Assembly (NCBI GenBank): GCA_023409995.1
Contig: JAEYQN010000058.1
Span: 1-9,966, forward strand
Reading direction: 5' to 3'
DNA from: Cyanobacteria bacterium OH_CBB_238
Lineage (GTDB): Bacteria; Cyanobacteriota; Vampirovibrionia; Gastranaerophilales; Gastranaerophilaceae
DNA: 9,966 nt
The notes under the pieces are model-generated. The model made no database searches. It had not been told where the DNA came from and was given only the letters and a program-made list of their open reading frames with translations. The first letter of the stretch is position 1. Every line of letters starts with the position of its first letter. Made by a program: the position numbers and the translations under genes. Below are positions 1-6,390 of this stretch, piece by piece.

Positions 1-2
1 GA

Positions 3-929
3 CTTATTCTTCATATAAATAAGTCAAAAATTATAAACTCTGTTGGCGAAGACAATAATTATAAATTTTACCAACGCTCTTGTATGAAACCCTTACAATT
101 AGCTAAAATTATTGACCTTAAAATAGATAAAAAATACAGTTTTAGTATAGAAGAAATTGCTGTATCAGCAGCCTCTCATACTGGCACACAGCAACACCAA
201 AATTTAGTAATAAGTATATTAAAAAAGATAGGGCTAGATGAGCCTAATCTTTTATGTGCAAAGCAAATTCCCTTATGCAAAGATGAAGAAAACAGACTAA
301 TTAAAGCAGAAAAAATCCCGAAGCCGATTCACAATAATTGTTCAGGAAAACATTCAGCAATGCTAGCTTTATGCTTGGATAAAGGTTGGGACATAAATAA
401 TTATTTGGATGATGAACATCCATTAAACAACGAAATAATTCAAAAAGTAGCAGAACTGTGTGAATTAAAGAATAGTGATTTTATAATAAGTAAGGATGGA
501 TGTGGACTACCAACAATTGCTACAACGCTTTTTGAAATGGGCATTGGTTTTTTAAATTTATTTTTATCAAATAAATATTCTTCCATAAGACAAGGATTTA
601 TAGAATACCCTTACATTATTGGTGGAAAAAACAGGTTAGATTCAGAAATAATAAATGCCTCAAATGATAAAAAATTAATTGCAAAAGTTGGTGCTGGTGG
701 TCTTTGTGTAGTTGTAAACATAGAAAAAGAAGAAGCGTTAGTTGTAAAAGTAGCGGATGCGAATATGAAAGCCAGGAGCATGATTGTAATCGAATCTCTT
801 AGACAACTAAAATGGTTAGATGAAAAAGAAATTTCATCTAACTCAATTAGCTGTTTATTTGATGATAGCATTTGTACTTTAGAAGGGGAATTAATAGGAA
901 AAATAGAATGTTATTTTGCTTTGGCTTAG
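3..929 (+). CDS. L-asparaginase II family protein (R. etli AnsA type), 5'-truncated by window edge
   Basis: Likely hydrolyses L-asparagine to aspartate and ammonia in the cytoplasm. It belongs to the asparaginase II family typified by the Rhizobium etli enzymes, which is unrelated to E. coli AnsA/AnsB. The ATG at 84 is not the real start: the frame is open back to base 3, and the conserved block RSCMKPLQ (75-98) straddles that ATG. About 308 residues are visible, against roughly 330 for the family, so perhaps 15-25 N-terminal residues lie outside the window. All residues I recall as catalytic or zinc-binding in R. etli ReAV are present: Ser (78) and Lys (87) of RSxxKP, Ser of ASHTG (174), Cys (339) and Lys (348) of NNCSGKH, Cys of DGCGLP (501), and Lys of AKVGAGG (684). 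The family's usual GAEG reads GAGG here. The stop TAG (927-929) overlaps the stop of the convergent gene, and no terminator separates them. The family call is firm; substrate specificity is inferred. Confidence 0.9.
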   Translation, partial: LILHINKSKIINSVGEDNNYKFYQRSCMKPLQLAKIIDLKIDKKYSFSIEEIAVSAASHTGTQQHQNLVISILKKIGLDEPNLLCAKQIPLCKDEENRLIKAEKIPKPIHNNCSGKHSAMLALCLDKGWDINNYLDDEHPLNNEIIQKVAELCELKNSDFIISKDGCGLPTIATTLFEMGIGFLNLFLSNKYSSIRQGFIEYPYIIGGKNRLDSEIINASNDKKLIAKVGAGGLCVVVNIEKEEALVVKVADANMKARSMIVIESLRQLKWLDEKEISSNSISCLFDDSICTLEGELIGKIECYFALA

Positions 930-1957
930 GCAAAAGTTTTAAATGAGCTTTCAACGTTTTTTTCTATAACTTTTTTTACTGAATCCAGTTCTGTCTGTAT
1001 TGCACTATGTTGTGTATCGAGTTGATGTTGTTTTAGCTCTAATTGTTTATCTTTTTGAGCAAAGAAATTTGAACGTTCAGTATATTCAGCCTCAGCTGCA
1101 CCGTCATCTGAAGTATCAAGCGAGCTTGATATTCTTGAGCTTGAAGTCCAATCGTATGTTGTCCATTCACCATAGTCTGTACTTGAAGCACTATCTTCAA
1201 CTTTTTCCAAAGACCATTTGCCAGAACGAAGCATTTTTTCTAAATATTCGGGGTCACTGCAGTTTGCATCTACTGCATAACTTGTACCTGATCTTTGAGA
1301 ATCCAAATCTGCTATGGTTTTCTCGTATGTAACGGCAGCTGATGAATCATCCGAAGTATATAACGACTCTGTAAGATTTGCCTGACTAGAAAAAGTAATA
1401 CCTTTTTCCTTAAAATAAGACACTAATCCTGGTGCGTCCAAACTAGCAATGCTTTTTTGCAATGTAGCTGAATCAATTGCATTTCCAGTATTATCATAAA
1501 CTGTATTTCCTGCAGTTGAATAGTACTGGCTAACAAAGTTTGCGCCAGTTAAAATTACCGGATTATTTACTGTTGGATCAGCATTATAAGAATACGCCCG
1601 ATTATTTATAGCATCATTATATGTATCTAGTGCATTTTGCTTTAATGTATCAAAATCAATAGCTTGAGGAACAACAACCCTACCCGTTGAGTCAACAACC
1701 CTCATACTTAATCCATATATTGGATCAGTGCTTGTGATAGTATCATATGTAAGTTTGGTTGATGTAGTTCCACTACTATTTGTTGTAACAAATAGCAAGT
1801 TAGTATTGCTCATTTTATTAGAGTAATTTGTAGCAACCGTATCCATCTCTTGTGCAAGAGTAGCTCTTTCCTGAGCTACTTGCTGAGCCTGGAATTCATT
1901 GTCACTTTTTCTAGCTGTCAGACCCAAATATCTGGCCTGTGATGCTGACATACCCAT
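926..1957 (-). CDS. Unrecognised helix-capped protein, possibly secreted or surface-assembled (343 aa)
   Basis: I do not recognise a named family. Residues 1-50 (beginning MGMSASQARYLGLTARKSD) and about 286-340 (rich in K, Q, E and L, ending SSFKTFA) look like long amphipathic helices. The middle, about 55-285, is rich in Ser, Thr, Asp, Tyr and Asn and low in Lys, like a beta-rich or exposed surface domain. There is no signal peptide, membrane segment or enzymatic motif, and only one Cys (233). Conserved-looking terminal helices around a variable core recall flagellin/hook-associated and type III translocator proteins, which also lack signal peptides; that parallel is inference from architecture only. 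From memory, similar MxMSASQAR starts occur in hypothetical proteins of gut Melainabacteria. The start is well supported: an AAAGGAGT ribosome site (1967-1974, minus strand) lies 9 bases before the ATG. It is transcribed toward the asparaginase gene and divergently from the nucleotidase gene. The CDS is certain; function is unknown. Confidence 0.85.
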   Translation of the reverse strand: MGMSASQARYLGLTARKSDNEFQAQQVAQERATLAQEMDTVATNYSNKMSNTNLLFVTTNSSGTTSTKLTYDTITSTDPIYGLSMRVVDSTGRVVVPQAIDFDTLKQNALDTYNDAINNRAYSYNADPTVNNPVILTGANFVSQYYSTAGNTVYDNTGNAIDSATLQKSIASLDAPGLVSYFKEKGITFSSQANLTESLYTSDDSSAAVTYEKTIADLDSQRSGTSYAVDANCSDPEYLEKMLRSGKWSLEKVEDSASSTDYGEWTTYDWTSSSRISSSLDTSDDGAAEAEYTERSNFFAQKDKQLELKQHQLDTQHSAIQTELDSVKKVIEKNVESSFKTFA

Positions 1958-1987
1958 TTAAGCAATACTCCTTTGTTATCTATAATG

Positions 1988-1999
1988 TTTATCGATAAA
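1988..1999. repeat. Perfect 12-bp palindrome TTTATCGATAAA
   Basis: The sequence is its own reverse complement over all 12 bases and lies about 30 bases upstream of the minus-strand start codon, just outside its ribosome site. That position would suit a repressor operator. No second copy was seen in the window, so function is only suggested. Confidence 0.4.
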
Positions 2000-2139
2000 T
2001 TAAGAATATTTCTTTAATCTTTACTGGCTATTTTTTACATTTTGTAACATAAAGCGTTGCCTAAAATAATAGTTTTAAAGCAATAAATTTTAAGATATTT
2101 TATCTTTCCAGTTAATTCTAAAAAATCTATTAGCAAAAA

Positions 2140-2145
2140 TATAAT
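2140..2145 (+). promoter_or_regulatory. Candidate -10 box (TATAAT) for the nucleotidase gene
   Basis: An exact TATAAT lies 39 bases before the proposed TTG start (2185), which would give a short leader containing the ribosome site at 2172-2178. At a 16-18 base spacing upstream there is only a weak -35 match (around 2116-2122). In sequence this AT-rich an exact hexamer can occur by chance. Confidence 0.35.
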
Positions 2146-2171
2146 TTATTGATTTTAAAAATAAAGATAAG

Positions 2172-2178
2172 AGAGGAG
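2172..2178 (+). promoter_or_regulatory. Ribosome binding site that fixes a TTG start
   Basis: AGAGGAG sits 6 bases before the TTG at 2185-2187. No ATG occurs in this frame before the metal-binding Asp-Leu-His motif, so this site decides the start. The other upstream TTG (2149) has no comparable site. Confidence 0.8.
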
Positions 2179-2184
2179 ATTTTT

Positions 2185-4143
2185 TTGAAAATAGATAGAA
2201 ATCAATGTAATAAAGTATCATTTAAATCTTTTCACTACGAAAATACTGCGTTAAATGATGCTGATGAAAAATATACCAAAACGGCCATTTGGGGAATTAA
2301 TGATCTACATGGAACATTGTCTTCTATGGCAAAATTAAAGACAGCATCGGACGTTTTTGATAAAAAGTTTAAAAATCAAGATAGACTGAAGGTCTCTTCT
2401 GGAGACATAGGAATCTCTTCAAATCCAGATAAACAAAAATTCTGCTTATCTTTCTTGGATAAATTAGGAATTATGGCGGCAACTCTGGGAAACCATGAGT
2501 TTGATGTAGGCTTTAAAACCCTCAGTAAATTATTAAAAGAATCTCCAATAAATTTTGTTGCAGTAAACTATGAACTAAAGAACGAATCAACAAATTTCCA
2601 CGAATTTGGAGAAATAAGCCAGAAATACAACAATAATGAAAATACTAGAATATTTGATTCCTTCATAGTAAACGAAAATGGACATAAATATGGTTTTATA
2701 GGTGTTCTACCTGAAGAAATGGACTCAATATGTGCAAAATTTGATTCCTCAGGAATTCTAATTCATAACTATATTAAAACAAAATACGATATTGAAGAGC
2801 AAATAAAAAAATTAGAAAAGCAAGGTGTCAATAAAATCATCCTTCTTTCTCATATGGGCAGTGATACAGACAGAAAATTGGCACAAGAAATCAATGGAAT
2901 AGATATTATACAATCTGCTCATTCTCATGATTTGGTTGAAGAAATACTTTTCTCACCAAACGGATCCCCTGTAGCCATTATACAGGCAGGAGAGAATGGA
3001 GAAAATTTCTCACAACTTGAAATTATTTTCAACTCAAAAGGTATAATAAAAAGCGTACAAGGAGGCATAAAAAAGATAGCCAACATGGAGGAAACAGACG
3101 AATCAAGAAAAATTGAAAATGAAATAAATTCAAAATTTGGGACTACAACACCAATTACAGAAGTCTTAGACAAGATAAACTCAAAAAAACTCTATGACAA
3201 AGTAGTAAATATTGTTTACTCTATAGCTTGGAATAAATATTTGAATGAAGATGATGAAAGTAATCCGCTTGAATATTTATTTAACTATATAAACTCATTT
3301 CCAGAAAAAGAAACACCAAACGAAAACAATACAATTAATTTGGTAAAAAACAAACCTACTGACATTTCAGATAAAGCATTTCTCGCTGGAATGAACTATT
3401 TACTAACAAAAGAAGAGCTTATAAAAATCCAGAAAGAGATAACCGCTCAAAATAATTTAACAGAAACAATTGAAAAAAAATCAGCTTATGCCAAATATGT
3501 AGCAAATGCATTAAAACAGCAAACTGATTCCGATATAGCTTTTGTTAATATCTCTGCAATAAGAAATACACCATTAACCAATTTAAATGAAAGAAACATA
3601 AGGACCGAATTACTACCACTTGATGATTATCCGATAAAAGTAGAGTTGAGTGAAAAAGAGATAATAAACGCTATAAAAATCTCAGCTAATCAAGGCAACA
3701 TCCCAGAAATGCTACAGTCCAGTGGTCTATCTTTTTCTTTCGATAATAAATTAACTTTAATTCAAGCCAGTATAACAAATTCAAAAGGGGAAGAAATAAA
3801 ATTAAATATAAAATATCCTTCTGACTCAAAAAAATTCAGTGCTGTTTATGGAAGTGGCTTTCTGTACCTTGGAGGACTAAACTATTTATCATTAAAAGAA
3901 AAACATATAATAAAAAAATATGATAAAACTTTTGCAGACTACGTTATAAGTTATATAAACGAAACAAAAAAAACAGTAACTCTGGAACCTCAGGAAGAAC
4001 TATTTTGGCAACTAAACTACCTAAATCAAAATATTCCGATTAAAAGAGGCAAAGAAATTCAAGAAGAAGCATCTAAAAATAATTGGGTTAAGGTTGGAAA
4101 TCATACATATGAATTTATCAATGACAAACTCCAATCTATATAA
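2185..4143 (+). CDS. UshA/5'-nucleotidase-like metallophosphoesterase, TTG start, no signal peptide (652 aa)
   Basis: Predicted dinuclear-metal phosphohydrolase of the 5'-nucleotidase/2',3'-cyclic phosphodiesterase family. The N-terminal calcineurin-like domain (about 34-300) carries the expected ligands: D40 and H42 (NDLHG), D74 (GD), N103 with catalytic-pair H104 and D107 (GNHEFD), H223 (SHMG), and H246 and H248 (SAHSH, where the family usually has GH-T/S-H). A long lysine- and asparagine-rich linker (about 320-430) precedes a C-terminal nucleotidase domain (about 432-595) with N-x5-R (455-460), LQSSGLSFSFD (510-520) and FLYLGGLNY (559-567). The last motif is normally F..GGDGY in UshA-type enzymes, so the nucleotide site is altered. 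Family members are normally periplasmic or surface enzymes, yet the N-terminus is polar with no hydrophobic segment, lipobox or anchor. It may act in the cytoplasm or leave by another route. Nucleotide salvage or phosphate scavenging is possible; the true substrate is open. The start is TTG (see ribosome site at 2172). Confidence 0.88.
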   Translation: MKIDRNQCNKVSFKSFHYENTALNDADEKYTKTAIWGINDLHGTLSSMAKLKTASDVFDKKFKNQDRLKVSSGDIGISSNPDKQKFCLSFLDKLGIMAATLGNHEFDVGFKTLSKLLKESPINFVAVNYELKNESTNFHEFGEISQKYNNNENTRIFDSFIVNENGHKYGFIGVLPEEMDSICAKFDSSGILIHNYIKTKYDIEEQIKKLEKQGVNKIILLSHMGSDTDRKLAQEINGIDIIQSAHSHDLVEEILFSPNGSPVAIIQAGENGENFSQLEIIFNSKGIIKSVQGGIKKIANMEETDESRKIENEINSKFGTTTPITEVLDKINSKKLYDKVVNIVYSIAWNKYLNEDDESNPLEYLFNYINSFPEKETPNENNTINLVKNKPTDISDKAFLAGMNYLLTKEELIKIQKEITAQNNLTETIEKKSAYAKYVANALKQQTDSDIAFVNISAIRNTPLTNLNERNIRTELLPLDDYPIKVELSEKEIINAIKISANQGNIPEMLQSSGLSFSFDNKLTLIQASITNSKGEEIKLNIKYPSDSKKFSAVYGSGFLYLGGLNYLSLKEKHIIKKYDKTFADYVISYINETKKTVTLEPQEELFWQLNYLNQNIPIKRGKEIQEEASKNNWVKVGNHTYEFINDKLQSI

Positions 4144-4150
4144 TTTCAAC

Positions 4151-4169
4151 TTGTAACAGAGTGTTACGA
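4151..4169 (+). repeat. Inverted repeat GTAACA-gag-TGTTAC just after the nucleotidase stop
   Basis: A perfect 6-bp inverted repeat with a 3-base loop (4153-4167), extendable by a G-U and a U-A pair, begins about 10 bases after the stop codon. Only four T residues follow, so it is a poor intrinsic terminator; an operator for the small gene downstream is an alternative. The half-site TTGTAACA also occurs at 2042-2049, upstream of the nucleotidase gene. Confidence 0.45.
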
Positions 4170-4190
4170 TTTTATAAATAGTCCTAAAGT

Positions 4191-4218
4191 TTGACTTTTA
4201 AATTTCGATACTTAAAAA
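4191..4218 (+). promoter_or_regulatory. Candidate promoter for the 47-codon gene
   Basis: TTGACT (4191-4196, five of six consensus -35 bases) is followed after 16 bases by TAAAAA (4213-4218, four of six -10 bases). Transcription would begin near 4225, just ahead of the ribosome site at 4237. The -10 box is weak. Confidence 0.35.
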
Positions 4219-4236
4219 AGTAAGGGATATTTTTTT

Positions 4237-4243
4237 AAGGAGT
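4237..4243 (+). promoter_or_regulatory. Strong ribosome binding site of the 47-codon gene
   Basis: AAGGAGT lies 5 bases before the ATG at 4249. It is among the best ribosome sites in the window and is the main reason to accept so short a reading frame as a gene. Confidence 0.75.
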
Positions 4244-4248
4244 AAAAA

Positions 4249-4392
4249 ATGCAATATAAGAACCTTAGCGACGAAAAGATTGTTCTTGAAATCAGAGATA
4301 TGATCAATGAAATAGATAGCGTCAAAGAAAACATTGATGAATACTGTCGATTCCTAAAAGATATGTTCTTATCTGGCTCAGGACGTAATTAA
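4249..4392 (+). CDS. Small acidic helical protein of unknown function (47 aa)
   Basis: A short reading frame starting MQYKNLSDEKIVLEIRDM and ending FLSGSGRN. I do not recognise it. Residues about 7-41 have the regular spacing of Ile, Leu, Val, Met and Phe expected of one or two amphipathic helices (a small coiled-coil or helical hairpin), capped by a Gly/Ser tail. There is one Cys (33) and no membrane segment. Evidence that it is real: a strong ribosome site 5 bases upstream, a plausible promoter, a terminator about 95 bases after the stop, and codons ending in C (gac, agc, atc, gtc, aac) more often than in the AT-rich neighbours. It lies between the nucleotidase and argS genes but is cut off from argS by the terminator, so it is probably its own transcript. 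It could be a small regulatory or protein-binding factor. It does not look like an arginine attenuator leader, having only three scattered Arg codons. Confidence 0.65.
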   Translation: MQYKNLSDEKIVLEIRDMINEIDSVKENIDEYCRFLKDMFLSGSGRN

Positions 4393-4487
4393 AAGGAAGA
4401 GTCAAAATCAAAAAGGGGCATCCAACAGGTACTACTAGACTTTTGTTAACCATTCTGGTTTCTACAATCTAATTCTCTCTTTGTTGT

Positions 4488-4519
4488 ATAAAAGGCGTAT
4501 ATGCGCCTTTTATTTTTTT
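4488..4519 (+). terminator. Intrinsic terminator upstream of argS
   Basis: AAAAGGCG (4490-4497) pairs with CGCCTTTT (4504-4511), with one extra T-G pair closing an ATAT loop. The stem can extend by two A-T pairs at the base. An A then seven T residues (4513-4519) follow. It ends the transcript of the 47-codon gene, and perhaps of the nucleotidase gene. Between 4393 and this hairpin I see no gene with a standard start codon. Confidence 0.9.
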
Positions 4520-4562
4520 GTTATTATTAATAACGTGTTGGTAATTAACAAAAGGCAAATAA
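4520..4562 (+). promoter_or_regulatory. Short argS leader with inverted repeat
   Basis: Only 43 bases separate the terminator from the argS ATG. They contain an inverted repeat GTTATT-att-AATAAC (4520-4534) and the ribosome site AAAGG (4551-4555, 7 bases before ATG). There is little room for a full promoter, so either the promoter overlaps the terminator or argS depends partly on readthrough. The repeat may be an operator or coincidence. Confidence 0.35.
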
Positions 4563-6338
4563 ATGTTAAAAGATTACTTATTAGAACAAATCAGTGAAGC
4601 CATTAATAAAGCTATAGATGCTAATGAATTGGGACAAATGACAAAAATATCAGAGTATAGCTTACAAATTGAGACCCCTAAAAATACTCAATTCGGAGAC
4701 TTTGCCGTCAATGTATCTTCATTGGCAAAAATTGCAAAGCTCGCACCTGCTCAAATAGCTCAAACAATAACCAACAACATTAGTGAAAGAAATATAGAAA
4801 TAACAGTAGTAGCAGGCTTTATTAATTTCAAACTAGGTAATTCTTTTTTAAATAACATAGTTAAAGAAATCCTGCAAAAAGGCAATGACTATGCACGAAC
4901 AAATATTGGGAATGGTGAAAAAGTCATTTTAGAATATGTAAGTGCAAACCCAACAGGGCCTTTTCACATTGGACATGGCAGATGGGCAGCTATGGGCAGT
5001 GCCCTTGCAAATATAATGAAATATGCAGGCTACAATGTTTTTCAAGAATTCTATATAAATGATGCAGGATCACAAATACAAAAATTAGGCCGTTCTCTTC
5101 ATATAAGAATAATACAAGAGCTGGGCATAAAAATTGACTTTCCTGAAGATGAAGAAGAAGCAAAAAACTACTACACAGGGGAGTTTTTAATACCAACTGC
5201 ACTAGAATTTATAAATGACAACAGAGATTTTAGCGAAAGGCTAAAAACACTTGAACCCTCAGAAATAAGTTCAGAAGACTTAAAAATAATATCAGATTAT
5301 GCAAAAGCAAAAATGCTTGAAATGCAAAAAAACCTCCTAAGTAATTTCAGAACGTATTTTGACAACTTTTACAGCGAACTAGAACTCCACAATAATGGAG
5401 AAGTCCAAAAATGTATTGATAAATTAAATGAATTAAATATGTTATATGAAAAAGAAGGAGCTTTATGGTTTAAATCCAGTCAATTTGGTGATGATCAAGA
5501 CAGGGTTATAAAAAAGACAGACGGTTCATATACATATCTAACAGCAGACATAGCATACCATTATGACAAACTAAAAAGAGGATTTGACAGATTAATAAAC
5601 ATTTGGGGTGCAGATCACCATGGGTATGTGGCAAGAATGAGAGCATCAATAGAAGCTCTAGGCTATAACCCGAATTCCCTTGAAGTTTTGCTTGGACAGC
5701 TTGTAAACCTTGTTATAAAAGGTGAACAAGTAAGAATGGGTAAAAGAACCAAGATGATCACTTTAGACGATCTTATAAATGATGTAGGGGTTGATGCCAC
5801 AAGATTTTGGATGATTATGAGAAGTATTGATACAACTCTCGATTTTGATATTGAACTGGCAAAATCAAACAGTGATGAAAATCCGGTATTCTATGTTCAA
5901 TATGCTCATGCAAGAGCCTGTTCTATATTAAGAAATGCGGTTTCTGAAAGAGTAGACACGATAAATAAAACAGTAAAGCCACCAATATTTACTGAGGAAG
6001 AATTAAAAGAAAGCTTAAATCAGTTATCCGAGAACATATTAGAAAAATTGTGGCAAGAAAATGATGAAAAAGCATTGGAAAGCACAAAAAAATTGATATT
6101 AAAGTTAGAAGAATATAAATCAATAATTCATTTTGCAGCAAAAAATCGTATGCCATACCTAATAACAAAATACGTACAAGAGCTTGCATCAAATTTTCAT
6201 CAATTTTATACGTTCTCAAGAGTTCTTGTTGACGATAAAGATCTTATGAAAGCAAGACTATCTATAGTACAATCAGTATCCAACATTTTAAAGTCAGCGT
6301 TAGAGCTTATTGCAGTAAGCGCTCCTGAAAAGATGTAG
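4563..6338 (+). CDS. argS: Arginyl-tRNA synthetase
   Basis: Class I aminoacyl-tRNA synthetase that charges tRNA-Arg with arginine using ATP in the cytoplasm. At 591 residues it has normal bacterial length. The N-terminal tRNA-recognition domain (about 1-115) is followed by the catalytic Rossmann core. This has the diagnostic block EYVSANPTGPFHIGHGR, with HIGH at 135-138, a conserved FYINDAGSQ stretch (163-171) and WGADHHGY (338-345). The second signature loop reads VRMGKRTKMITL (380-391) where other class I enzymes have KMSKS; ArgS enzymes often deviate here, though MSKR is commoner than MGKR. The C-terminal DALR anticodon-binding domain starts near YVQYAHARACSILRNA (434-449). The gene follows a terminator by 43 bases and is 52 bases ahead of accD, so it may head the downstream operon. 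Start chosen from AAAGG 7 bases before the ATG and from the intact N-terminal domain. Confidence 0.98.
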   Translation: MLKDYLLEQISEAINKAIDANELGQMTKISEYSLQIETPKNTQFGDFAVNVSSLAKIAKLAPAQIAQTITNNISERNIEITVVAGFINFKLGNSFLNNIVKEILQKGNDYARTNIGNGEKVILEYVSANPTGPFHIGHGRWAAMGSALANIMKYAGYNVFQEFYINDAGSQIQKLGRSLHIRIIQELGIKIDFPEDEEEAKNYYTGEFLIPTALEFINDNRDFSERLKTLEPSEISSEDLKIISDYAKAKMLEMQKNLLSNFRTYFDNFYSELELHNNGEVQKCIDKLNELNMLYEKEGALWFKSSQFGDDQDRVIKKTDGSYTYLTADIAYHYDKLKRGFDRLINIWGADHHGYVARMRASIEALGYNPNSLEVLLGQLVNLVIKGEQVRMGKRTKMITLDDLINDVGVDATRFWMIMRSIDTTLDFDIELAKSNSDENPVFYVQYAHARACSILRNAVSERVDTINKTVKPPIFTEEELKESLNQLSENILEKLWQENDEKALESTKKLILKLEEYKSIIHFAAKNRMPYLITKYVQELASNFHQFYTFSRVLVDDKDLMKARLSIVQSVSNILKSALELIAVSAPEKM

Positions 6339-6356
6339 GGATTATAGTTTTTATAG

Positions 6357-6362
6357 TATAAT
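6357..6362 (+). promoter_or_regulatory. Candidate -10 box (TATAAT) ahead of accD
   Basis: An exact TATAAT lies 28 bases before the accD ATG, in the 52-base gap after argS. No recognisable -35 box sits 16-18 bases upstream, so this is at most a weak internal promoter. The gap also contains short AT-only inverted repeats (6341-6362 and 6361-6375) but nothing like a terminator, so cotranscription with argS remains possible. Confidence 0.3.
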
Positions 6363-6390
6363 AATTGAAAATTATATGGGGATATCTTAA

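Larger units (their letters stand above)
1958..2184. promoter_or_regulatory. Divergent intergenic control region
   Basis: This 227-base, very AT-rich gap separates two divergently transcribed genes and must hold both promoters. It contains the minus-strand ribosome site (1967-1974), a perfect 12-base palindrome TTTATCGATAAA (1988-1999), an inverted repeat TTACA-ttt-TGTAA (2035-2047), and a plus-strand TATAAT (2140-2145). For the minus gene, a TATTAT on the minus strand (2066-2071) is the best -10 I see, with no convincing -35. I found no coding sequence or structured RNA here. The palindromes could be operators, but short AT-rich palindromes also arise by chance. Confidence 0.5.

Noticed and set aside
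1000..1332. 110-codon plus-strand reading frame opposite the helix-capped protein gene
   Set aside because: It lies wholly antisense to a well-supported gene, has no ribosome site, and its composition looks like the complement of a Ser/Asp-rich coding sequence.
2149..2184. Upstream TTG start for the nucleotidase gene giving a hydrophobic or basic N-terminus
   Set aside because: The 12 extra residues do not form a signal peptide, the region holds the ribosome site for 2185, and no ribosome site precedes 2149.
4401..4472. Open stretch of 23 codons with a hydrophobic end (TRLLLTILVSTI), preceded by AAGGAAG
   Set aside because: It contains no ATG, GTG or TTG at a usable position before the hydrophobic part; only GTC or ATC could start it. 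Probably untranslated tail, though a rare AUC start cannot be excluded.
4249..4519. Arginine attenuator or T-box ahead of argS
   Set aside because: The small frame has only three scattered Arg codons, I see no T-box-like conserved bulge, and no antiterminator pairing with the 4488-4519 stem was found by eye.
6341..6375. Short inverted repeats in the argS-accD gap as a terminator
   Set aside because: The stems are only A-T pairs without a following T tract and are too weak to terminate transcription.
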